DNA of 64,000 nt from Malurus cyaneus samueli. Its lineage: Eukaryota; Chordata; Aves; Passeriformes; Maluridae. The translations under genes and the position numbers were made by a program. The stretch is from the NCBI GenBank assembly GCA_009741485.1, contig CM019216.1, positions 49,855,642-49,919,641 on the forward strand, in the 5' to 3' direction. Numbering within the stretch: the stretch's first letter is position 1; the number at the start of each line of letters is the position of its first letter. The notes below the pieces were generated by a model. It was not told where the DNA came from. It was given only the letters and a program-made list of their open reading frames with translations, and did no database searches. This document shows positions 52,101 through 62,740 of this stretch, one piece after another.

Positions 52101-55100
52101 ATTTTTCCAGTTAGGAGGGCAAATGATGCTCTTAGTTACATCAGTGTACATTTGCTGGCTCTTTCACTGACATAAATAATGAACAAAAGAGGCTATATCA
52201 AATCTGGTTTTATTATTGCATTAAAAACTGCTGTCTAGATGACTGCAGTAAAATTCCTATTTATTGTGCTACTTCCAAGCTGTCAGAAATAAGCAGTGAA
52301 GGCAACGAATGAGAACTGGACTCACTTAAAGGGTTCTTTACTTTTCCCATGCAGTAATTCTGCTAGACATTCTTTCTACAGATGTTCTTTATCCACAAAA
52401 GTCAATATTTTAATTTTAATTAAATGTTATGTCTTGTCTTAGGAAAAAACTTCCTGATTTATGGTAGGCCAGTAGATATGGTTATCATCCTCCTTGGCAC
52501 CTATTTACCTATTTCTATTTCAGTACCTAAACTGAGATTCAAATTTTCTTGGAAAGTAGCAAACTGTCACTGTGAATCATAAGCTTGACAGTGTTGAATT
52601 TTGGGAATGGGAGAAGCGCACGAACAGGCTTGGAAAAGACATCTTTCTTAGTCAGTAGAATTTCATAGTGCAGTTGCTTATGCGCAGGGAAATATGGTCT
52701 TCAGAGAAGCCACTTGCGTTGGCCATGGTTTATTCAAAATTTGTTTGAGTGTTGGACCCTTCAGCATTACCCATCAAGAAGAGAATTTCAGAGCAGCACT
52801 GAAAAGTAGGTCAACAAGACAGTTTATCAGCCCCATATGCTTTTATCCCACATTGCAGTGCATTTATTTAATGCTGAATCTTTACAATCTCACTTTTGCT
52901 GTGGGACATGGGTTTTGTTCAATTATTGGGGCAGTAAGAATGTTGTTGCTGCTTAGCTTACCCTTTCACAAGAGAGATCTCTCTCCACAAAAAAGGTACC
53001 TTAAATAGCCACCATTGCCAGTCCTGAGGCCAGCTGGGGCAAGCATATTTTCTGCAGAGTGTGGAGATGTTTTCTGCAGAATAAATGCTCACAGGAGATG
53101 CACTGCTATTCCCTCCCCTAACGGAATCAGTTTGTGACTACAGGGCTTTTCCAGTCTTTCCATTTCATGCTCTGGGCCTATGTACACACAGGTCTGAGAG
53201 CATGAAAATCTCAGTCAGGCAAGCTTGGCCTGTGGTGTATTCCCACAGAATTCTGAAGCTGCATGATAAAGCAAGCAGGAATGCAGGTGCACTGCTGAGA
53301 GCCCATGTTGCACAATTTAGTTAAATCCTGACTATCCCAGAAGGTCAGTAGGGACCTTTTTGGTAAATAAACTCTTTAGATGTATTCGTTCAGCTTTGGT
53401 GATGCCTGAATGACTTTAAACTAAAACAGAGATGACAGTGCTAATTGAAAAAAAAATACCTGAAAAAAGCATTGTTCAGTTTGACAAGTATATAAAAAAA
53501 ATCACAGACTATCCATCCATCTTATATGTGGTAAAGGTTAATGGTGGCTGAGAAGAATAATTTTTTTGTAGTGAAATAAGGATTTGACTTCTGATACTAT
53601 GGACCCCTAACATAATTTTTTTTTTCACACTTTTAACTGATGTTTCTTTGAATGCTCATGTTTCTTAGCAAAATTCATCTTCTCCAGGTGTTTCTGCCAA
53701 TTATACAAATTTAGAAAGCAGACACAGAGAAAGTACAGCACGTGATGAAAGATAACACCAACTGATTGCATGCGCTTGGAAAGATTTCATCATATTCACT
53801 TAGGTTTATCTGTATGCTTTTGTAAGGATTTTTTGTATTGTGGCCTGCTCCATGCATGTCACTCTGACAACTCTTTAAATAGTTACGCAAATATATGTTC
53901 AAGTTATGCAAATATATATATATGAGAATATAAGTGTAAATGCATATTGCACTTTAAAGGAATATGAAAGATAACGTCCCTGCCCTAAGAAGATAAACTG
54001 TAATCTAGACAGAAAAGAATTATTGTGATGCCGATTTAAAACAAAAAGGAAAGAACAGAGTGATTAACACTGAACAGAAGAGTACTGGAAAGTTTCTTGA
54101 AAGAATTTTTTCATGAGCCAGAATTTGTAGAGGACTGCGCTTGTCAGAGAAAGAGAAGGCGCTATTGAAAGCCTGAGGCTCAGGGAAGGAATTAAGGTCA
54201 TAGTGGAAAAAGAAAGAAAACAGTAGGAATGAAGATTGTAAGAAACATAGGTCTGCATGGTGTAAGAGAAGAACATGCATAGAGACAGAATGAAAACTGG
54301 AAAGATCAAGTGTTCAAGGACAGGATGTCATACTATGAAGATTTTTCCTACTTTACATAGAATATCTCCTAAGACATGGCACAAAATCTTCGTATGTAAC
54401 CAGAAGTGTGGATCCTTTTCTGAGTTTCTCAGAGTTCCTACATGCTAATATTCTTTTTAGTTCATGCTTTAGAGGGAAAGAGAATCGGTTCTGGCAATTT
54501 TCACAGTTAAGGATATTCTGCTGGAAAAAGAAATGCAATTTGTGAGGATCAGAGAAAATGCCAAGGAAAAAGACAGAAAGATACTTCATCAGGAGTGGCT
54601 ATTTAAACATATCCCAGGGATGACCCTCAAGGAACATTTGTGCTACAAATCAAACTCACAAGAGATGCCCATGCCAGAAGTAGGCATTGACCTTTATTCA
54701 GGCCATCCGTATATATGTATCATGATGTAGTCCTTAAATGTCTAGAGGTTTTATGTCTTCCCATTGGCTGGTTCACTGAAAAGAAATCACCATTATCTAG
54801 GAATGGATCAGCATTATGGAGCTCAGACAGCCAATGGTCTCCAGAAGAGACAAAGTAGTCTTGTAGCTAATGGAGAAATGTATTTTCTCTGTCTGCAACA
54901 CTTCAGTTTGGTGAGTTGCTCCGTGCTCTTTACATAAGTTAATATAAATGGAATTCCTCTGAGCAGCAGAAAAATTTTCTGAGCTACCCATTTAGGGCCC
55001 TTTCATATTAACAGTAGGGTAAAAGCTTCTAAAGAATTCTTTGTCTTGTCTTAAAGTTGGCACCTGAAGTAGATTGGTGGCCATTTTCTCCCTCTGTATA

Positions 55101-57724
55101 TAAGGGAAATCCTGAATTACTAATTCAGCATTCTATACCTCTCTGTTCTGTACGCATATGAAGGCAGGTCAAGTGAATCCCATACTGTGCATTTCCTGAA
55201 TGATTATTTCAATTTGTAACTATTGCTGCAATGTAGCCCATCTTACTGCTCTCACCAGATACTGATTAAATTTGAATTAATCAATACTTTTGGCATTTTT
55301 TGCCAATAATCTGTGCCTTTGTTCAGGCATGTAAATATATGTAAATCAAAATTATTAACCCTATTGCAAAGTGTTATAGTAGAAAAAGATTCACTCCTTC
55401 TCTAAAGCAACAAAGGCAATGTTTTAAACCTAATTTATTTTGAAGTAATTTGGTCTCACGGATTTAGGAGGTTGGATTCTTAAATTGTCACCTTCTGGAC
55501 AATAGGAATTTCATAATTCTTTAATGCAAGAATGTGAACTAAAAAGGAATTCTGAATAACTGTCTGCTATGTGGAAACTATCCCCCTTGAGCACAGGATA
55601 AGTTGGGGTGAAAATATGTGATTATTTGGCAAATTACTATTGTAATGATGCATAAAGGAGCCAAATTAATATTACAATAGCAAATCATAAATACAATTTA
55701 CAGCTCTTCAGCACTGCCTTTTTAAACAGGCTCACTTTCTAAACATATACAGCCTTCTGTAGAGGTGCACCCATTTCACAGAAAGGAAAGGATCTCAGGT
55801 TGTGGGGAATATCTGTCTGTCTGTCACACAGCACCTGTAGAAACTGTACCTTTACAGTGATTCAACGACATATTTCTTTTACAGGGCTGATAAAATACTA
55901 CAAATGTTAACTTAAACTTCAGTGACAATGGTAGAAGGTATGTTAATTCCGTTTTATTCTTGTTTTGCTGAATTTAAATTATAGTTTTAAAAAAGTAGAT
56001 ATGCGTTTATGGTTTAATTTCAGATGGTATGGTAAAAGAACTATCAGTCACAACATATTGTCCTTTAATCCAGCAAGCCATATGTTAATAGCACACACTA
56101 CAACCAATAAACATTCTGTCATGTCTGAAAAAATTCCGTGAGGCAGGTAAGTGGACAGTGGATAGACACTAACATCGTTCTCCACTTCCTTGTGAAGTGA
56201 ACTGTGAAGGGTTTGCTAACTGGAAATGTAATCCAGATGAAGCAATCTGCTGCTTAAAGGAGGATAGGAAAGCAATAAAGCACATCTACAAGTAATAGGT
56301 GAAGCTGATGGTTACAATTCAAGTTGAGAAACAGAATTGTCCTGACAATGAAGAGCAGCAGACATATGCAATTCTTTATGTAGCACATAAAATTATTATT
56401 TCCCCTTCTTTAGAAATAACTGAGATGCACAACATGAAAACCATGCTAGATATTTTTGTACATGTGTTCCACAGCATAATAGATTTTTTACTTTGTCTTC
56501 AGGAAAGAAAATTGCACCAGAGCTGCAATTTTTTGTGTTTATTTGTAGTCTGCCAGGTCCAACTGCATTGCTTTATCAGCAAGTTCTGCTCCCTCAGTGC
56601 TCATCTATAGCCTCTTTAGTCAAGTATTCATTCTTCACAGGAAGAGTTTCTTTGCTCATTTTATGTCTTCATTGTAGGTATTGTCTTCAAGGAATCCTAT
56701 GCAGGAAGATACAGGTGTAACTTATATGCATGGCATTATTGTCATCTGTCTGCATTTAATTTAGTGTTATCCATAGAAACCATTACTTTAAAAGTAGTTG
56801 CAATTACAGAGATGATTACTTTGTGCTGTGAGGCTTACAGTCATTTGGAAACCAAACATTTTACTTTCATTCTTGATGAGATGTATCTTAGATTTGAAGG
56901 ATGATTTGGGACTTTCCTCGGTCTCTTACTTTTTTTTTTAATACAAAGTTCAAATGTGCAGATAAATAGTGAAATAACATAGGCTCACAACACAGACATC
57001 CATCAATAAAGAAAGAAAGAACTGCAAAACATATTGTTGTCTTTTGCTGTGACAGGCAGAGATGTTCTGAGGTGCTAAACTTGCTTGTATTATGCAACTG
57101 AGATTAAATATCCGCTTACAGGTTAATATCTAACTTACAGGTTAGAATAAGCAGTACGGAGTAATTAAATCAATTTATGATAGAAACTTCTACAGGTGGT
57201 TAAAGTAGAATAAGCAGAGAAACAAAAGAAGCAGGAAACAGATGAATAGAACCTCTACTGTTCTTGATTACAAAATTGTGTGCTCTACTCCCTAGGTTAG
57301 AAGTGCATCAAGCTTCATAGGCAGTTTATCTCTACTGTTCTCCCCTTTTAGCAATGATCTTTCTTCAAGAATTCAATTTAAAACCAAGGTATTTTATTTC
57401 TTGTTATCTCATAGTTTCATCTTTTAATGATTTTTTTTAAACCACTGTTCCTTTGGGAAGTGTCAGTGTCCAATTCCAAAAAGCACTTGTGATTAAAAAT
57501 AAATGCCAAACGTGGGATCATTTAAGTGTCTGTGCTTGAAGAGTGACTGTATGAAATCTTCATGATATTTTCACATTTTGTGCAGCTGCTGGTAAGGGAA
57601 CATGAAGGACCAATATTTGTATTAATAATAGGATAATAATTGAAACTAAAATTAACTATACAAAACTAAATTTTAGAAACATTTTAAAGTTGCCAGGGAA
57701 GAGGAATTTCAATCCATTTCCTTC
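49131..57724. other. Upstream flank of the transporter gene, nothing recognised
   Basis: This is AT-rich unique sequence. I see no CpG island, no coding exon and no full repeat family. Contents noted: (TTG)5 at 51372-51386 inside a T/G-rich stretch (51315-51392), poly-T at 53618-53625 and a short (AT)n at 53911-53922. Open frames such as 49135-49431, 52694-53008 and 56299-56610 have no recognisable domain. Non-coding 5' exons or promoter elements of the transporter gene may lie here but cannot be located by eye. Confidence 0.5.
51372..51386. repeat. (TTG)5 microsatellite
   Basis: Five perfect TTG units lie within a T/G-rich tract that ends in TCCTTGCAG, which also resembles a splice acceptor. 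No coding sequence follows. Confidence 0.75.
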
Positions 57725-58385
57725 CTACCAGTTTGATGCCAGTGCCAGTAGATGTCCAGCATCTGGAGAGCGATCATGTCAGCAGGAGAGCACCTGAAAG
57801 GCATCCCAAAGGAATTTCAGCTGTGCAGAGCAGTGACTTTACTGGCATTGTGGAAACATTGTGGAGACACCAAGTAGGAGGAGCTCATGAGAAATGTGAA
57901 GCTTTAGGCAGCCTTGGCCGCAGAGACCATGAAATGTTGGAGTTTGAGGTCCTTGGGGCAGTGAGGACAGTGCATAACAAGGTCATGACCCTGGACTTCA
58001 GGAGAGCAGACTTTGGTCTCTTCAGGGATCTGGTAGAGTATCATGGGATAAAACCCTGGAGGGAGGAGAGGCCCAAGTAAGCTGGTTAATCTTCAAGGAT
58101 CACCTCCTCCAAGCTTGGAAACAATGCATCCCAACAAAGAGAAAACCAGGAAAAAACTCCGGGAGGCTTGAGTAAATGAACAAGAAGCTCCTGGACAAAA
58201 GCAAACATAAACAGGAAGCCTACAGAGGTGTAAGCAAGGACAGGTAACACAGACAGAATTATTGCCCAAACAGCCAGGGATCTGGTTAGGAAAGTTAAAG
58301 CTCTGATGGAAAGAAATCCAGCCAGGGACATCCAGAGCTGCAAGAAAAGCTTCTGTAAGTAAGTTGGTGATAAAAGGAAGACTAG
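57725..58385 (+). mobile_element. CR1 LINE remnant: ORF2 between endonuclease and reverse transcriptase
   Basis: The plus-strand open frame at 57733-58080 contains LGSLGRRDHEMLEFEVLGAV (about 57918-57978) and TLDFRRADFGLFRDLVE (about 57990-58040). These match the end of the CR1 endonuclease and the linker before the reverse transcriptase. Further on (58150-58380), in shifting frames, come NEQEAPGQK-like and RDLVRKVKALMERNPARDIQ-like sequence typical of the lysine/arginine-rich linker. Stops at 58078 and frame changes show decay. Both ends are truncated and the 3' half of the element is absent here. The minus-strand frames at 58086-58413 are shadows. Confidence 0.82.
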
Positions 58386-58725
58386 AGAAAATGTGGGCTT
58401 CTGATTCTCTCACGCAGTGGATGATTCTCGAACCTCTGCAGGATTGCTGTGAAAATCATGTCAATCTTTCCCACATTCTCTGACACCACACACTCTGCTT
58501 GCCTTGTCCCGTTGGCAAGGCAGGTTCTTAGCCAGAGCACATCCCCTGCAGGCAAGGACACCATCTCCTCCTGCTCTGGCCCAGGCAGAGGCACCAGGGC
58601 TGCCTGTAACCCCAGTCCTAGACGGCCTCATTTGCCCTTTGGAGCTCCGAGCCAAGGTCTCTGCTGTTCCACCAGCTGCTCCAGCTGATGACAGGGTCTC
58701 TGTCTTGTTCTCTTAGGCACATGCC
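58386..58725. other. Unassigned GC-richer segment beside the CR1 remnant
   Basis: This segment of about 340 bases is clearly richer in G and C than its surroundings and has overlapping open frames on both strands (58382-58594 minus, 58449-58688 plus, 58461-58655 minus). None of the translations matches a family I recognise. The abrupt composition change and its position next to a CR1 fragment suggest another decayed mobile element or a different CR1 part, possibly inverted. It is not called as a gene. Confidence 0.35.
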
Positions 58726-61061
58726 TAAGTTTGTCTAGCAGATCCATGCTGTTTTAAGCAGCTTTTCAGCGCTGTTCCATAACTCTTCTGCACAAAACAA
58801 TGTGCCTATTAGCTACTACTTAATGCACTGTAGCTGTCGCAGGTAGATATTTGATAACTCTAGCTCTGTGGGTGTCTGACACTCCATAAGCAGCAGTCAG
58901 TTGCAGACAAAACCTCTGAGTACCTTTTGAGCAGGAAAGACTAGCAGATACTTTTACAAACTGAGTTTGCTAGATGCAAAAGCCTCTAGTACTCACACTT
59001 TTCCAGCAGCAGTAGGCACCTCAAAATTCTTAGACAAATTCCTGGAAGTCCTCCAAGCAACCCAGGCAAGAAAAGAAGCTCAGAAATAGATGTGGAAAGT
59101 GTTATGGCTGTTGGCTGCCTCTGCTGCACCCTGGGCAAAAGGAGGTAAAGTTTAAATAAATTAATATTACTTATATGGTTCCATAATGTTTATTTTTTAA
59201 ATAAGAGTGAGTCTTCTGCTTTGTATTTTACTGGCATATATACTATAAGATATCCAGATATGTAAATAACTTTACCTGAAAGGAGTTATATTTAAGCTAA
59301 TTAGCACAAAGGAGTTTTGTATCTCCTACATGAGCAGAATGCCTGAACATTCTGCTCTTAACACTGTTATGAAAGTTGTGCAGAAGGAAATATTGAGAAA
59401 CTTCTCTCCCTCACTAAACAACTAAGATGCTTTCTCTTAAGCAGACCATTATTAATTGTTTTCAGAACTATTTCAGAAGATTGTTTCATGCATAAAAATG
59501 CATTTAGTCAAGGATTTCAGGTTTCAGCAACTCTGCTTAGAAAAGCTTTATAATTTTCTTCTTGAAGAAAGATCTTTAATTACATTGGAGCAATAGAGTG
59601 GGATTTATGCATATATTCTAATTATGTACTAGTAAAACTGAAAAGCTCTTCGTTAAAACCATGTGGAGAAAAATCAGACACATGCCAGCACTTCATTACA
59701 GAGAATTTAAGAGGAATTGTGTGGTGGCTTATTATCAGTATTACATAAATAGAAGGGCACTCTACATGTTGCATATGTTGACACAGTCTTTTAGATTAAA
59801 AAATAGGCCGATTTTGAGAAAACAGAAGATGCAAATTCACTCAGTTAATTAAGCCAAACCAATTCATTTTACATCAGCACCTTACTACCTGTTTAGTAGA
59901 GCAAGCACAATAAGAAACATGCTATTTCTAAGTTAAACCTGTATATATACCTCCATGCACAGACATATATGGAAAATATAAGATGAAAGATTGAGGTTTG
60001 CTCAACCCCAACCTAATTAGATCTAAATAATCATCAAATAATATCATTAGATCATTTAATCCTTCACATAATCCTTCATAAGAATTACATGCTTACAACA
60101 TGATCAGAATATATGTCATGCTTTCTGCTTAAACAAGAGCCTTTCTGATGAAGGGTTTTCTCACATTGTAAACAAGAACAGCTGGTGCACAGGCTGTGCT
60201 ACAATACACTGGAATAGCAGTACAATAGATTTATTGTTATTTCTAAGATTGTGTATAAAGAAGTCATTCATATTTTAAACTCAGAATTACTGAGCACTTC
60301 TTGCCAAATCACAGACCCTCGTGAACAATTCCCTCTGAATCATAAGCATATGACTTTTCACTTCTGGGGGTCAGTCCATAAGATGATAAAATAATTAAGA
60401 CTCACGAAGGGGTTGGGTATGTACAACATCCAGCTGCTGACTCCAAATTCATAGCAGGGAGCTGAATAAACTATGAATCTGAGCAGGGTAGAGAGGGGAC
60501 AGCAGTCAAAATTAGAATGGAAAAAAACTGCATGTGAGTCTCTGCTGAAGCACACATTTGGCCAGCTCCTGCAGCTCCTTCTTTATTATTGAGATCCCTT
60601 ATATTATACACATAGCCATTAAAAATAAGGATATTGCTGTATATCCTAAGTGAACCAGCTCATTAAACATGAGAGAGTTGACACTGTGGTTTGATTACGG
60701 GGATGATTTCTTGTGGCTGTGTGTGCAAAATACCTAGGTCATTATTTTTTAAGTAAAAAAAAAGAACCTAAATTATGCGTAGTATATAGATCATTGCATG
60801 ATTAAACAACATAAATAATTTTATAATATTTAAAACATCTCATTTTTACCTCTATCAGTACATATTTTTAATGAAAACTATTACTGAATTTTTTAAGTGT
60901 TTGAAGTAGAACACATATGAGAGAGAGACTACCACTGTAACCAGTTCTAGTGTTGTCCTATTATGGACAAATTTCTTATGTAATTTGTTTGTTAAACTGA
61001 TCAAACTTGATTTTATCTTTCTAAGGTTTCTTGTTTAAATTACTCTTATGAGAAGAATTAC
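58726..61061. other. Gene-free AT-rich spacer
   Basis: No gene, RNA gene or repeat family is recognised. It contains short AT-rich stretches only. The open frames (59661-59852, 60358-60555) are short and without domains. Confidence 0.5.
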
Positions 61062-61860
61062 AGAATTACAGAGTGATTGAGTTTGGAATGGGCCTATGGA
61101 ATTCATCTGGTCCAACCCCCCTGCTCAAGCAGAATCACTTAGGGCTACTTGGATCATGTCCAAATGGCTTCTGAATATAAGAATGGAGAGACCACATCTG
61201 CCTGGGCAACCTACCAATGCTTGGTCATTCACAGAACCTTTTGTGTTTCAGTTTGTGCCCATTGCTCAGGTCCTGCCATTGGGCACCACAGAAAAGGGCC
61301 AGGATCCATTAACTTTGCACCCTCCCTTCAGGTACTTACATATATTAATAAGATCCCACTTCATCCTTCCCTTCTTTAGGTTAAACAGTCCCAGCTCTCC
61401 AGGTTTGGCCTCACAAGTGCTGAGTAAAGGGGCAGGATCACATCCCTTGACCTGCTGTCAGTCTTTGTCTAACACAGCTGAGGATGCCTTTAGTCCAGAC
61501 AATATTCCCTCCCCTCATCTGCCTGGCCAGATATTTCACTGCAGAAATGTATCAAGTTGGTCAAACATGAATTCCACTTGGTGAAGCCATGCTGTCCATT
61601 CCTGACGATTTCCTTGTCCTTGTCTGGAAAGTTTTCAGGATTTGCTACTCCAACCACCTTTCCAAGGATGAAGGTGAGGCTGATTGGCCAGTGGTTCCCT
61701 GGATCCTCCTCACCCTTCTTCAAGACAGCAGAAACATTTGCTTTCCTGAAGTTTTCATGCATTTGTAGTTGCCACAACTGATCAAAGTTTATCAAGGATA
61801 GCCTTGCGATGGCATCAGCCAACTCTCTCAGCGTCATGGGTGCACACAGGAGGGTCCATT
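61062..61860 (-). mobile_element. Internally deleted CR1 LINE: reverse-transcriptase piece joined to 3' end
   Basis: Read on the minus strand, 61837-61490 encodes a damaged reverse-transcriptase segment: LRELADAIARLSLINFDQLW, FRKANVSAVLKKGEEDPGNH, WPISLTFILGKVV and NGQHGFTKWNSCLTNLIHF. These are the conserved early RT motifs of CR1. Around 61480-61505 the frame leaves RT after EISGQADEGRE, and the sequence continues directly with 3'-proximal CR1 (about 61470-61380) and, after another loss near 61395, the 3' terminal part down to 61062, which ends in reverse-complement TCTGTAATTCTGTAATTC-type repeats. The central RT is missing. The element is dead. The plus-strand frames at 61096-61584 and 61557-61781 are shadows. 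Confidence 0.87.
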
Positions 61861-61995
61861 AACTTATGCAAGTCCAGACACAGCTATTATTACCCTAGCT
61901 AGTGCAGACTTAATTGGTGACTTGTGTGCCTTCTCCATATGTTTACTCATAGAAATAGGCAAAGTTAAACAGTAAGAAATGTATGCTATGAGAGA

Positions 61996-62285
61996 AGAGG
62001 TTCGGAGAGAAGAGAAGAGGAGAGGTTCGGAGAGGTTCGGAGAGGAGAGGTGTCGGAGAGGAGGAGGTTCGGAGAGAGAGGAGAGGTCGGAGAGTTCGGA
62101 AGGTTCGGAGAGGAGTAGAGGTCGGAGAGGAGAGGTTCGAGAGAGAGTTCGGAGAGGAGAGGAGAGGTTCGGAGAGGTTCGGAGAGGTTCGGAGAGGAGA
62201 GGAGAGGTTGGGAGGAGAGGTTCGAGAGGAGAGGTTCGGAGGAGAGAGGTTCGGAGAGGTTCGGAGAGGAGAGGTTCGGAGAGGA
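61996..62285 (+). repeat. GGTTCGGAGA-type minisatellite zone
   Basis: Degenerate units GGTTCGGAGAGG(AGAGG) occur in about 19 copies of a (T)TCGG or TTCGA core over about 290 bases. Each core carries a CpG, so CpG density is far higher than in the surrounding AT-rich DNA. Spacing between cores varies by multiples of about 5 bases, which ties this zone to the pentamer repeats that follow. Confidence 0.85.
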
Positions 62286-62645
62286 GAGGAGAGAGAGAGA
62301 GAGGAGAGGAGAGGAGGGAGAGAGGAGAGGAGAGGAGAGGAGAGGAGGAGAGAGGAGAGGAGAGAGAGGAGGGAGAGGAGAGGAGAGGAGAGGAGAGGAG
62401 AGAGAGGAGGAGGGGAGGGGGAGGAGGAGGGAGGGGAGGGGAGGGAGGAGGGGAGGGAGGGAAGGGAAGGGAAGGGAAGGGAAGGGAAGGGAAGGGAAGG
62501 AAGAGGGAAGGGAAGAGGAAGGGAAGGGAAGGAAGGAAGGAAGGGAAGGGAAGGGAAGGGAAGGGAAGGGAGGAAGGGAAGGGAAAGTGGGAAGGGAAGG
62601 GAAGGGGGGAAGGGAAGGAAGGAGGAGGGAAGGAAGGGAAGGGAA

Positions 62646-62735
62646 GAGAAGAGAAGAGAAGAGAAGAGAAGAGAAGAGAAGAGAAGAGAAGAGAAGAGAA
62701 GAGAAGAGAAGAGAAGAGAAGAGAAGAGAAGAGAA
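62646..62735 (+). repeat. Perfect (GAGAA)18 microsatellite
   Basis: Eighteen uninterrupted GAGAA pentamers (90 bases), then GAAAA and the return to unique sequence. The lack of interruptions suggests recent expansion and likely length polymorphism. Confidence 0.95.
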
Positions 62736-62740
62736 GAAAA

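Larger units (their letters stand above)
61990..62737 (+). repeat. Polypurine tandem-repeat tract (about 750 bp)
   Basis: The plus strand is almost pure purine for about 750 bases, interrupted only by TTCGG-type pyrimidines in the first 300. Four zones follow each other: GGTTCGGAGA-based units (61996-62285), GAGAGG/GGAGG units (62286-62457), GGGAA/GGAAG pentamers (62458-62640) and a perfect (GAGAA) run (62646-62735). Because purine-only DNA lacks stop codons on the plus strand and its complement lacks them too, long open frames of 207-300 codons appear on both strands; these encode only Arg/Glu/Gly or Ser/Leu/Pro repeats and are not genes. Such tracts can form triplex (H-DNA) or quadruplex structures. 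Confidence 0.95.

Noticed and set aside
61096..61584. 162-codon plus-strand open frame
   Set aside because: It is antisense to the minus-strand CR1 3' end.
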